From positions 1-55,000 of the forward strand of contig JAHBMJ010005883.1 in assembly GCA_018398765.1 (NCBI GenBank): 55,000 bases of DNA, given 5' to 3'. The translations under genes were made by a program, and so were the position numbers. Below the pieces are notes generated by a model. That model did no database searches, was not told where the DNA came from, and saw only the letters and a program-made list of their open reading frames with translations. This DNA is from Chromera velia. Taxonomy: Eukaryota; Sar; Chromeraceae. Position 1 is the stretch's first letter. Every line of letters starts with the position of its first letter. Shown here one piece after another: positions 27,656 through 37,600 of this stretch.

Positions 27656-28015
27656 GGAGACACACACACGCACACACACATGCATTGGAGCCGACAGAAC
27701 AAACAAGAATGGAATCGGGATACGCTGCTTCTTTCCTGTCGTTTCACGCATGAAGGGGAATTGAAAAACAATGGTTGTGCAAAAACGAAGCAATTGGAGA
27801 CACACGTGAAAAAGCGGATCATTCACCATGCCGAGCTTCGACGCAAAAGACGTGCATTTGCTTTTTTCTTCGCAACCTTCCCACACGTTCCCTTCCCAAC
27901 CAGGGGTCTCTCTCTTTGCATCTTCATTTCGTAGACAGACTCTATGGGGGTGCTTGGAAGGAAACAAGGACTGGAAGCAAAGAAAGAATAGAGAGCTACA
28001 CACACACACACACAC

Positions 28016-28057
<42 letters not shown>

Positions 28058-29032
28058 CCGATGAACAGATGAGTGCCGAGAAGACGTCTTGACTGACTGA
28101 CAGACAGACCGTTGAGGCGACACCCTTCTGTCTCCCTCGTCGTCGAAGAAGTCGGCTGCCGTCGCCCTGACAGGCTCGCGTTCCCGTCCCACACCCACAC
28201 CTCTCTGTTGCACGTCGAAGAAAGGAAGAAAGAGAAGAAGGAAGAAAAGAAACAAGTGAGGAGGGAAGGAAGGGTAGAAAGAAAACCAAAACAGAGAAGG
28301 CGGGTCGTAGCAGGATCCACGCAACTCGTGGACGCAAAAGTCATCACAAGACAGAGAGGAAGACACGGAATGCAGTTTGATAAAGCGATCTTAATCAGAG
28401 ACAGAGAGGAAGACACGGAATGCAGTTTGATAAAGCGATCTTAATCAGAAATGTGTCACTGCTTGCTTGCAAGACCGACAGAAACAAGAGTAGTTAGAGG
28501 GAAGGAGAGGAGGAACAGTGTGGGAAGAAAGAAGTGACGGTACAAAGCTCCAGAGAAACGCAAACACACGTCGAGGAGTCAGAGGAAAGGAAAGGAAAAG
28601 GGAAAGGAAAAGAGACAAAAGAGAGGAATAGGAATGTACAGTCACCATGCAAAAGAAGGGCCCCCCCTCCCCCCCAAAAAAGAAAATGCACAAACTCACC
28701 CCGCGATCCCCCCGTCCATCTGCCAGACCCCCACTCGCATCCACAATCCGGGGAGGAGGGCCGCTGCATTTTGGTTACAGGAGCAGGCAGCAGTCACTTA
28801 GGCAGCAAGCAAGTAGAAGGACACAGGAGAGACAGAAGAGGTTGACAGAGACTGACAGGATGTGGTCGACGAACAGAAAGAGAAAGGGAACCACACAAAG
28901 AGTGCGAGGGGACGTCCCCTTCTCTCTTCTCAGTGGGAGAAAACAGATGAGAGGATCATCGTACATCTGTGTACAAATAGAAACAAAAGAGTCATGGACG
29001 GACAGATCTCTCTGAAAGTCCAACTGCCTTCA

Positions 29033-29068
<36 letters not shown>

Positions 29069-30918
29069 CTTGCTTGCTGACTGACTCCCTGGGAGGAGAG
29101 ACCCCTTCCGGCACTTCACTCTCGCTGCACACAGCTTCCAACTCGGGAGGCAGGTGGGAGGGAATCTGAAGCCCCTTCTTGCGGAGAGTCACCTGCATAC
29201 GATGGAGGGGAAACAAATCAAGCAGCAAACAGAGAGAGACTGACTCTCAGTTCATTTATTTCTTTGTACGGACTTCCGGTCTGGTTTTTGAGAATTGGCC
29301 TGCCAGAGACGCAGAGAAAGCTGAGCGCACTTTGGAGAAAAGGCAACAGGAGTGACAGGGGGGAAGGGGAAGGACAGCTTATCAGGACCCATGACAGACA
29401 GACAAGACAAGAAGATCGGCAGCCTCGTCTCTTCTCTCTCTTTTGAATCATTCTTTTGATCAGTGGTTGCTCAACCGGGCATGCAGGCAGGCCACTGTCT
29501 AGGCGGGAGAGCGCGACGAGAGCAAAAACGGCCAAGGCATCCACATTGGCCGTCCCTTTTGCAAACGTGCGAGAGGAAAAAAGACGGAGTCCCACCCACT
29601 CTTCCCACAAGATTCATTCGCCACAACCGCAGGCTCTTTTACACAAACTAAATGTCTTCTTTTCACATTCGCACTCTTCCTCTTGCATTGACTTTTCGAA
29701 TCACAATAATGGGTGGGTGAATTGCGCATCCGCCGCCTCACGTACCAGATGCATCGCAACGACGAACTCCCCCTTGCAGAGACGCCCGTCGGAATCCCGA
29801 TCTACCAAAGCCCAAATGAGAGCCAGCTCGGAATCGCTCAGACGACTTCTTTTCAGCAACTGCCTACCCTCCTCTGCCTCAACAATGCCATCCCCGTTCC
29901 TGTCTGTCCTTCTGAATGTTGCCTCATATTTGATTTTATCTTCAATGGGCAGTGCGTAGCTGGTCGGCCTGGGTGAAGGCTCTCTTGGAGCATCTACCCA
30001 GGCCGCAGCTTCGTTTTTTGGCGTGGCCACGTTGGGGGGTGTCTGCTGGGGACTCATCATAGGCGGGGTGTAGCTGTCAGGCACCCAAGCGTGGGCCTCT
30101 CTACGGGAAGAGAGGGGCTGGGCCGAGACCGGGGCGGCATCAACACCGTTGGACTCGGAGGTTTGTCTCCGTCTCGCAAAGTCAAAAGTTGGAAGTGCAG
30201 GTGGCTCTATAGCAATGGCCTGGTCGGACGGGGGGACGCCCGCCTGTGCGAGGGCCACCAGACGGCACGCGACGCAAAAATCTTCCAAATGAAGCCTTCC
30301 CTCTTGTCGGAAGTCTGCAATTCTCCAAATTTCGTGCAGCACCTCCCTCTTCAATCCCGATTTGGCCAGGAAGGGCGCTGCGATGTCCCCTGTGACGAAC
30401 CCTGGAGTGTTGGAATCGGCTTCGATCATACCGAACAGATTCGTGTAGTAAGGCAATTCCTGTGCACTCAGGTTGATACGCCCTGTGAAATTGGCAGCTG
30501 CCGCCATTTGCTGAGGTGCTGCCTGCTGTGCCCCCATCACCCCTGGCATCATCCCCCCCATGGGGCTCGGCATCATCGGCTGTGGCTGTCCCCCTGCCAT
30601 CATGCCGCCCTGTGGGTTAATTCCCATCGAGGGTACTCCCCCCGGCATCATCCCACCCATCATGGTTGGATCCATGCCACCCATGGGGAGAGCGCCCCCC
30701 CCCATTGCGGCCATTGTGGGGTCCTCATGCATCATGGGAGGACCCCCCATTGCCCCCCCCATCATTGGGTTCGCAGGGTTACTTCCCATCTGCTGCCCCA
30801 TCGGCCCCCCCATCATGCCCCCCATAGGATCCCCCCCCATCCCCATCGGCATCCCACCAGGCATACCCCCACCAGCCATTGGCATGCCCCCCATTGGCTG
30901 CGCGCCTCCTGCGAACAT
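22713..30918 (-). CDS. EH-domain, coiled-coil endocytic adaptor (Eps15/Pan1-like), 14 exons
   Basis: Exons in order of translation: 29746-30918, 29086-29192, 28700-28763, 28098-28204, 27387-27591, 26870-27103, 26350-26411, 25871-25943, 25381-25458, 24557-24691, 23667-23829, 23245-23405, 22868-22898 and 22713-22744. They total 2625 bp (874 residues), and every junction keeps phase with GT donors and AG (mostly TGCAG) acceptors. Domains: a Met/Gly/Pro-rich N-terminus (1-140), EH1 (about 155-230), EH2 (about 326-415), a linker, a long coiled coil (about 500-745) and a Gly/Ala/Ser-rich tail. EH domains bind Asn-Pro-Phe peptides of endocytic partners, and this domain order matches Eps15, yeast Pan1 and plant AtEH proteins of clathrin-mediated endocytosis. 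The last two short exons are the least certain. Exact orthology is untested. Confidence 0.82.
24557..27591 (-). CDS. Coiled-coil exons 5-10 of the EH-domain gene
   Basis: Six exons (27387-27591, 26870-27103, 26350-26411, 25871-25943, 25381-25458, 24557-24691) encode about 260 residues rich in Glu, Arg, Leu and Gln with heptad-like spacing, for example QLRERSEVERQLERKRDFER and LQEEKLALHAEMTSR. No helix breakers occur over long runs. Such a segment mediates dimerisation in Eps15 and Pan1-type proteins. Intron lengths range from about 280 to 700 bp and several begin or end in (GT)n or (CA)n microsatellites. Confidence 0.82.
26609..26735. repeat. (CA)n(CG)n and (GA)n microsatellites
   Basis: CA then CG run at about 26611-26653 and a GA run at about 26707-26735, inside the intron between exons 6 and 7 of the EH-domain gene. 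Confidence 0.9.
27593..27651. repeat. (CA)n(GA)n compound microsatellite
   Basis: CA run followed by GA run, directly next to the acceptor of exon 5 of the EH-domain gene. In transcript orientation the intron ends (TC)n(TG)nCAG, so the repeat supplies the pyrimidine-rich tract. Confidence 0.9.
28000..28056. repeat. (CA)n microsatellite
   Basis: CA run of about 57 bp with one CG step, inside intron 4 of the EH-domain gene, close to the donor of exon 4. Confidence 0.92.
28349..28448. repeat. Perfect 50-bp tandem duplication in an intron
   Basis: 28349-28398 and 28399-28448 are identical (AGACAGAGAGGAAGACACGG and on). They lie in intron 3 of the EH-domain gene. Identity of the copies implies a recent duplication. 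Confidence 0.95.
29036..29067. repeat. (CA)n microsatellite
   Basis: CA run of about 32 bp just inside the intron that follows exon 2 of the EH-domain gene. Confidence 0.92.
29746..30918 (-). CDS. Exon 1 of the EH-domain gene: Met-rich N-terminus, EH1 and most of EH2
   Basis: The start is the ATG at 30918 (MFAGGAQPMGG); upstream sequence in frame has no better start. Residues 1-140 are a low-complexity run of Met, Gly and Pro with repeated PMGG and MMGG. EH1 has IWRIADFRQEGRL and degenerate calcium loops. EH2 has two canonical 12-residue EF-hand loops, DRNGDGIVEAEE and DRDSDGRLCKGE, plus the EH hallmark IWALVDRDSDG. The exon ends after AMHL at a GTACGT donor. Exon 2 restores the EH2 end (VTLRKKGLQIPSHLPPEL), which strongly supports that junction. 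Confidence 0.92.
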
Positions 30919-31284
30919 TCTCTTCTGTCTGAGCCACAACGAGAAGACACGAACCAAGGAAATTACCTTTTCACCAGATAGATTTCGCTGTTCGAGTCTT
31001 CCAGTTGTCTGGCCCTACTGGTCCACTGCCTACGAAGACTCAGCCACCCCAGATCGGTCACGGGAGCAGCGCCAGTGAACAGATTCGTCCTGCGTCTCTT
31101 GCACACCCGCCCGTCAAGCACGGCAATCCCGTCTCAGAACCTTTCTGCGAAGCGGTCCCCACAGCTTAGACACGTTCTTTCATGCAGATTGATCACTGCA
31201 GATAGAGGGTAAGATGAAAGCTGCGCGTGGAGGAGCGAATCTGGAAATTGGAAGAGGCCGGATTGAGTCTCATTGAGATCCATA
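30919..31284. promoter_or_regulatory. Presumed 5' untranslated and promoter region of the EH-domain gene
   Basis: 366 bp between the start codon and the inverted end of the neighbouring transposon-like unit. No TATA box is obvious. The transposon thus ends close to the gene start and could affect its promoter. Confidence 0.4.
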
Positions 31285-31350
31285 TATTCTGGCGGACAGT
31301 CATTCTGTCCGTTTTGCCGCGCCCGAGTTTCGCGCTCGAGTTTTTCCTTT
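31285..31350 (+). repeat. Left inverted end of the Ulp1 unit
   Basis: Contains the hairpin-forming GGACAGTCATTCTGTCC followed by GTTTTGCCGCGCCCGAGTTT. Further copies of the GCGCCCGAGTTT word lie in both orientations at 31366-31440. Confidence 0.85.
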
Positions 31351-32066
31351 GCAAAAATTAAGGCCAACTCGGGCGCGGTGAAACTCGGCCGGGGGCGCGC
31401 CCGAGTTTTCAGTGGGCGGCATACGCTCGAGTTGCTCGTTGTCGGTGCTCGAGATCTGGATTTTTGACGACTATTAGGTATTAGATATTAGGTATTAAGG
31501 GGGGGTATGGGAGCATCCGCCCGTCCGGGTAGTACCTCCACCCCATATGCATGCATCATGCAATCGCTCGGCATTACCCGCCGCGTATCACGTGTCTGGT
31601 CATTTATATGGTCTGTCGGCCCGCACCCTAGAGTGGTCCTGGACAAAAAAACCTCTGGTATGCAGTACCAGTTAATGAGGAAAAAACAGGCCACGGCGGG
31701 AAAACCGACTCGTGCCAGAAGGAGAGAACTCCTACCAAGCATGCTGCATCTCGACGACCGAAAGGAAGAAATGAATCTACCTAGCTTGCAGTGCCTTGCA
31801 CTAACCCTCTCTAGCTCTAAGAGACTCTGAGGAAATACAACACCAGATAGTTATTCGAGACTCCCTCTCCACCGCTGGATGTCACACTCAGAACTCCGTC
31901 TCCACCACTAAGTTACGCTTTGACCCCTCCCAGCAGTGCAGGTTAATCGAGGCCAATGCATTAGACCTCCTAGCCCTTAAGGCGGCGCGGGTTTAGAGCC
32001 TCCAGATCCTAAAGTTCCCTTCAACACCCCCCATACTCTCGACCTCCCTCTCTTCTCTGTCCACCA

Positions 32067-33157
32067 TCATGGTTCTTTAGACACATACGTTACAACATTT
32101 TGGAGAGCAACCCACACACGCGCTGCCACAGCATGGTCGACTTCCTGAAAGTCCATCCCTGTAATCATCGCAATCAGCCACCCCAAGACATGAGAGCCAC
32201 AATCGTAGCCATTTCGCTGACACAGTATGGTCAATGCATACGCCTGCATGGATATATCATCATCCCCTTCTATTAGATCGTCGCTGCACGCTGTTACTTT
32301 AAAAAAGTGGTACAGGAGCCTTGGGATGGAGATTTGGGTCGGCGGGAGGGAGTCTAACGTGTAGACAGTAAGCATCGGCAAAGTCTCATTCTCCTTCACA
32401 GCCCCCTTCTCGCCCCCTTTAACGTACCCAGCCAACCAATGCGCGTCTGAATGATTAAAGACACAAAAAAGATCCTTCTCCCCATATGGCTTGAACTGCT
32501 TTCCCATCCTTTGCAGTCTGTGAACCCACCACGACCATAAATCCGCCTCTCTTTCTTGCCACTTAGTGTCTACATTCCTACTTCCTATACTGCCCCAAGT
32601 CGCCTTTCCTCTCTCTCTCTCTACCTGCCAGTCCGCTGCCTTCTTCGTCCTCTGCATTGCTTCTATATTAATGAGCTTCATCATTTCCGTTGCAACAGAA
32701 TTGACGAATGTGAGGGGTGGGGAACTTTCAAACTTAGCCCCCAGAAAGGTAATCACTCTCCCAAAAAAGTTCATGGCGCTATCATTCAACCATCTCCCAG
32801 GGGTAAGGCGGGCTAACCCATCGGAATCGATGCTATGGCCCGATTAATATGATCCGAGCCATCCCATTAACCCCTCCTCTTGCTCGCTCTCAATCATTTC
32901 CTCCTCAATGGCCATCCTAGTGGCTGATTCGGCTAACGACTCCCCTTGCGCCACTATCTTGGTCGTACATCCTGCTGAACGGGGGCATAGGAGAGGGCTT
33001 CTTGCACTAACCATCACGCCGAGAGCGGCGGAGCCAGGAGAGGGGTCAGGAACAGACAGATCGGGGAGCTTCCCCACAGTGGCCATGGCAGACTCCTTTG
33101 CTTTAGCTATTCTCAAAGCCGACAGCACCAGATATTCCGCTCGGGTCATGGCAGCGT
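32067..33157 (-). pseudogene. Ulp1-like (C48) cysteine protease, transposon-borne
   Basis: One minus-strand frame runs from the nested insertion (33157) to TAA at 32067, with a single in-frame TAA at 32844-32846. Motifs match Ulp1/SENP: LTPGRWLNDSAMNFF (about 32820-32765), DAHWLAGYV with catalytic His (32439-32441), TLDSL with Asp (about 32352), and CQRNGYDCGSH with Gln (about 32217) and Cys (about 32199). The full His-Asp-Gln-Cys set is present, so the catalytic domain could be active if translated. Ulp1 enzymes cleave SUMO or related modifiers; the role in transposons is unknown. The internal TAA and the nested insertion upstream break the complete gene. Upstream residues (about 33140-32850) are unrecognised. 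Confidence 0.85.
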
Positions 33158-33556
33158 CGCCATTTGTCAAGACAGGTGCCCCTGCATCTATGAGGAATAA
33201 CAAACTGAAATATCTGAGATATTTCAGGATATTTGTAGATATTTCTGTCCCCCATTAAATATCTTTACATATCCTAAATATCTAAGATATTTCATAATAG
33301 TTCATATCTTTAAATATCTGACTGCATCAAATTATGTGACAGGAAGATATTTGAAGATATTTCTAGATATTTGTTTTAGAAAATATTTACCTTTAATTAT
33401 ATAACTAATACAATAGACTATACAGTTGGTTGAATACTAGCAAATATCCGCAAATATCTGGTGATATCTTAGAATATAGAAAGATATTTTGAATTTATCT
33501 ACAAATATCTTAAAGTATTTACAATTATTTTGAGATATGTATGGACAAACATTTTT

Positions 33557-33996
33557 TAGAAGGAAGGAAGGAAGGAAGGAAGAAAGGAAGGAAAGAAGGA
33601 AGCAAGGAGGGAGAGAGGGAAGGAAGGAAGGAAGAAAGGAAAGAAAGAAGAAAGGAGGCTAGCAAGGAGGGAAGGAGGGAAGGAAGGAAGGAAGTAAGGA
33701 GGGAGAGAGGGAAGGAAGGAAGGAAAGAAGGAAAGAAGGAAGAAAGGAAGGAAGGAATGACGGAAAGAAGGAAGGACAGAAGGAAAGAAGGAAAGAAGGA
33801 AGGAAGGAAGGAAGGAAGGAAGGAAGGAATAATGGAAGGAAGGAAGGGATTTGAAGGAAGGAGGGAAGGAAAAAAGAAGGAAAGAAGGAAGGAAGGAAAG
33901 AAGGAAAGAAGGAAGAAAGGAAGGAAGAAAGGAAGGAAGGAAGGAAGGAAGGAAAAAAAAAAGAAAGAAAAAAAGAAAGAAAGAAAGAAAGAAAAA

Positions 33997-34028
<32 letters not shown>

Positions 34029-34165
34029 AGGAAAAAAAGAAAGGAAGAAAGAAAGAAAAAAGAAAGAAAGAAAGGAAGGAAGGAAGGAAGGGAGGGAGGG
34101 TGGGAGGGAGGAAGGGACTTGAAGGAAAAAAGAAGGAAGAGAGGGAGGAAGAGAAGGATGCATTG
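33557..34165. repeat. (GGAA)n/(GAAA)n long microsatellite
   Basis: About 600 bp of purine-only tetranucleotide repeats, mostly GGAA and AAAG with GGGA interruptions. Long open frames on both strands here are artefacts of the repeat. Confidence 0.97.
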
Positions 34166-34432
34166 CACAAAACCTGATTTAGTTGTCAATCTAAGAGTCG
34201 CAGCGTGACCTACGAACCAAAGATGGGACTCCGGAGATTGAAACAGCTGTGGTTAAAAACTTCATCTTCTTTTAGTTTCCTCGGTGACATCAGGCCCCCC
34301 TCTAACCATTTTGAAGTCGTCCTGGCCCCCATCAATGGCTCCAACCACAAAGTTTTTCTCAGCAGTTCGGACCTTGCCGTCCTTTTGCGTAAAGGGCTCC
34401 ACCAGGGAATACTCTCCAACAAATATACGGAT

Positions 34433-34690
34433 GGAAGGAAAAAAGTCTCTCAGGATGGAAAGAAGGGAAGGAAGGAAGGAAGGAAGAAAGAAGAAAAGAA
34501 GAAAGGAAGGAAGAAAGGAAGAAAGGAGAGGAAGGGAAGGAAGGAAGGAAGAAAGGGAAGGAAACGAAGGAAGGAAGGAAGGAAGAAAGGGAAGGAAGAA
34601 GGAATAGAAGGAAGGAAGGCAGGAAGAAACGAAGGAACGGAACGGAAGGGAAGGGAAGAAAAGGGAAGGAACGAACGAACGAACGAATGA
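34433..34690. repeat. Second GGAA-type microsatellite
   Basis: Purine-rich repeats of GGAA and GAAAG ending in a GAAC run (about 34665-34685). Confidence 0.93.
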
Positions 34691-35500
34691 TGGAAGGTCT
34701 GTCTCGCCTCGCTGTTCTGTGGATGGGAAGAGAGGAAAAGACAAAGAGACGTCGAGTTGGAGGAGGATACACTCACTGCTTGTGCTGCAAAACTGTTGAG
34801 AAGTCTCCTTTCTGTCAGTGCAAGGGTCTATCTCATGAAGAAAAATGTTTGTGCCTCGCTGTTCTGTGGATAGGGAGAGAGGAAAACAAAGAAAAACGTC
34901 GAGCTGGGGGAGGATACACTCACTGCAGCCTGCTTGTAGCGCGGAACTGCTGAAAAGTCTCCTTTCTGTCAGCACAAGGGTCTGTCTCACGAAGAAAAAT
35001 GTTTGCTTCGCTGTTGTGTAAGTAGGGAGAGAGGAAAACAAAGAGACTCTGAGACGTCAAGCTGGGGGAGGATACACTCACTGTTCGTGCTTTGGAATCG
35101 ATGATGAGGTCAGCACAAGAGTCTGTCTTACGAAGGAAAATGTTTGTGCCTCGCTGTTCTGTAGATGGGGAGAGAGGAAAACAAAGAGAGACGTTGAGCT
35201 GGGGGAGGATACACTCACTGCTTGTGGTGCAGAACTGCTGAAAAGTCTCCTTTCTGTCAGCACAAGGGTCTGTCTTGCGAGGGAAAATGTTTGCCTCACT
35301 GTTGTATGGGTAAGGAGAGAGGAAAACAAAGAGAGACGTTGAGCTGGGGGAGGATACACTCACTGTTCATGTTATGGAACCAATGACGAGTCTGCTTTCT
35401 GTCAACACAAGTGTCTGTCTTGCCAAGGAAAAATGTTTCCCTTGCCGTTGTACGGATAGCGGATACAAAGAAAAGAAACGAAGGAGACGAGCACTCTATA
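34690..35500. repeat. Tandem repeat of about 146 bp, five to six copies
   Basis: The word GAGGATACACTCACTG recurs at 34763, 34910, 35068, 35205 and 35350, giving spacings of 147, 158, 137 and 145 bp. Each unit also has AAGTCTCCTTTCTGTCA and GGAGAGAGGAAAACAAAGA. Copies vary by indels. Confidence 0.9.
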
Positions 35501-36130
35501 AACATGACACACCAGGGTACACAGCGTTAATGCTCCAAGCAACCTTCATTTTTGCCTCAAAGGCAGGTTGATAGGGCGATACAAAAAATTTTGGGAAAAG
35601 CAATAACAAGCTTAGGATGCACTCTCAAAAATCAGTGGAGACGACAGAGGGAAAAATCACAACTGCACTGAGGCCAGCGTACGGCATGGGAAAGCGATAG
35701 AGCTCTCTAATCTGTAACGGAAACACTTGAATCTCTAAGGACTTCAGCGCCAACTCAGAATTACTGACTAATACTGAGGCAGTTTTGCGATGTTTTACGC
35801 TGCAAAAAACTCTGGAGGCCATATATGGAGGCCAACTGGTCTCCTAAAAAGCATACAATACATGCATAGGCTGCATGTGGGCCAGCGGCCGCGGCGGCAC
35901 GCGGGATGCGTGGATTGCATATATGCCAATTAATGCCTGCATGCCCCCGCATACTCCTGCGGCCCGCGCGCGGTCCACGACCTATATGCCATAAATAGCC
36001 ATGAAGCTGATTGGGGTGTCGCGAATCATAATATCAGTCTGACCCTAGGTCTGACCCATAGTCTGTCCCTAAGTCTGACTCATACATAAGGTAATGAAAG
36101 ATAATAATAATGATAATCAAATTATTTGAA
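35500..36130. other. Interior of the nested element without a gene
   Basis: No reading frame with recognisable content. A GTCTGACCC-type short repeat occurs near 36037-36085. Confidence 0.5.
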
Positions 36131-36293
36131 ATAATTATTTGGTGAAATATCATCAAATATCTTAAAATATCTTGAAATATCATAAATATCCCCAAATATC
36201 TTCAAATATCTGGATATTTTGATATTTCATAATCAAATATCTTGGATATACGGATATTTTAGTTTGTCATTCCTTATAGATGTGCACCATTTG

Positions 36294-36873
36294 CGTATCC
36301 AGAGGAGACAGTGGGGGGGTCACAGACTGGAGCCTGAATATGTTCGGTTGTGGCTGCAACGGCAGACACTGCACGTTTTTTTGATGGTCCCGCAGTCGCC
36401 TCCTGTCCAGGAGGGGAGAGTTTTTCACTGGGGACATCTGCAGACTGGGACCCACCGCGAGGACGCTTCTGAATCACTGAGGAGGTGGCATCTGCTTTGG
36501 CTTTCGCCCTGCTTCTGGGTGTGCGGCTCCAAGTGGGAGGGGGCGGACAGCTCGAGGGGCCACAAGTAGAGGAATCTGTTTCAGAAGAAAGCTGACCAAA
36601 AACCAAGAGTAGACCCACCAGGGAGTCATGGGCAGGAGCTCTAGGAGCCCTTGATTTATCCTCATGAACGGAGCATATGCGGAACTCACTGACAGTGGGT
36701 CTGGGAACAGGTTGGAAGCTTTTATTGAACTGTGGACCAGAATTTAAATACGCCTGTGGGCCTGGCGGATCAGAGGGGGCTATACAACCATCCTTATGAC
36801 AGGGTGGATGTATCTTGATCGTAGGGGGGTTTGAGTGACTGGGGATCAGGGCAGGCACAGCAACACCTGCCAT
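36294..36873 (-). pseudogene. N-terminal part of the transposon gene split by the nested element
   Basis: Minus-strand frame from ATG at 36873 to the nested-element junction, about 193 codons. It is rich in Pro, Ser, Ala and Lys with a possible nuclear-localisation-like KKR near the end, and no recognised domain. It lies between the right inverted end and the insertion, on the same strand and, across the putative duplication, in the same frame as the Ulp1-like segment. It was therefore probably the start of the same protein. Confidence 0.6.
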
Positions 36874-37149
36874 TTATAGAGATTGGGGCCTTTCTCTCCC
36901 CAGGATAGACAGGCTAGTAGACAAGTCCCTCGCACACTCCCTGAGCATCTGATCGACCTCTTCTCTTTCATGTAAAGCCATCAGAAACCTCTCTTTAACG
37001 GCATTCAACTCCCGACCCATCACCCCCCCCGTCCTCTATAGCTGAGCTATATTGTCTGTTTCCAGACTTGGGCGCGTGCATGAGATTTCGGAGATCCCGA
37101 CCTGCCTGAGTTTTTGATGCCTGACACCCGAGAAATGGGACCTCGGCGC

Positions 37150-37239
37150 CCGAGAAACTTGAGCGTGAAACTCGAGCGCGAAACTCGGGCGCGGAACTCG
37201 GGCGCGGCAAAACGGACAGAATGACTGTCCGTCAGAATA
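37150..37239 (-). repeat. Right inverted end of the Ulp1 unit
   Basis: Reverse complement of 31285-31345, with an added copy of the CTCGGGCGCG word. Ends GACTGTCCGTCAGAATA. Confidence 0.85.
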
Positions 37240-37600
37240 GCTATATAAGAGGAGGCCAATCGGGATTTTGACGCACGCAGTGCCGTGGCCTCCGGCCATA
37301 GTATCTGTTAAGGCCCTTAGCCGCACCTATGGAAAAAAAAAAGTCGAATTACCAATAAATCGGGTTACATTTGCCTTTCGGGACCCGCGCTTTCCGGCAA
37401 CTGCATGTACAGCGTGTGCATGGCGAACATGCACCTTTTGTCTAACCTTGATGTATTGGTACATATGCAAAAACACACATGGAGGGGAATTGTACGTAGA
37501 TTCGATCATCTGTGTAGTTTTCGAGGAAGGCGATAAAGCACACCGTCTAAGTGAAGCTGTTCTGAATTGCTCCATTATTTAACTATGCTACCAAGCTCAG
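37240..37600. other. Intergenic DNA
   Basis: No gene supported. There is an open stretch on both strands around 37270-37580, without recognisable content. Confidence 0.4.

Larger units (their letters stand above)
33167..36284. mobile_element. Nested 3.1-kb element with inverted ends and AATATCT subterminal repeats
   Basis: 33185-33215 (CATCTATGAGGAATAACAAAC and on) is the reverse complement of 36252-36282 with about four mismatches. Behind each end lie many AAATATCT/AGATATTT words (33210-33540 and 36130-36262). CGCCATTTG (33158-33166) and CACCATTTG (36285-36293) flank the unit and could be a 9-bp target duplication; joining across them keeps one reading frame of the interrupted gene. The left end has about 18 bp between the putative duplication and the matched repeat, so the boundary is uncertain. 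The interior has no gene, only microsatellites and tandem repeats. Confidence 0.68.
31285..37239. mobile_element. DNA transposon-like unit with inverted ends and a Ulp1 protease gene
   Basis: 31285-31345 (TATTCTGGCGGACAGTCATT and on through TTTTGCCGCGCCCGAG) is the reverse complement of about 37160-37239. Both ends carry extra direct and inverted copies of a CCGAGTTTCGCGC-type word, that is, subterminal repeats. Between the ends lie reading frames on the minus strand: a 196-codon segment (36294-36873) and a Ulp1-type protease (32067-33157), separated by a nested element. I could not define a target duplication, so the exact ends and the superfamily are open. Ulp1 proteases are known cargo of Mutator-like and some other eukaryotic DNA transposons. 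Confidence 0.72.

Noticed and set aside
27542-28416. Minus-strand frames rich in Cys and Val through (CA)n repeats
   Set aside because: Translations of dinucleotide repeats inside introns of the EH-domain gene.
33525-34190. Long open frames on both strands encoding Arg-Lys-Glu-Gly or Phe-Leu-Pro-Ser repeats
   Set aside because: They are translations of a pure GGAA/GAAA microsatellite, which lacks stops in most frames; there is no start context or domain.
34690-35500. CRISPR-like array
   Set aside because: Units of about 146 bp vary throughout, without short identical repeats and unique spacers, and the DNA is eukaryotic nuclear.
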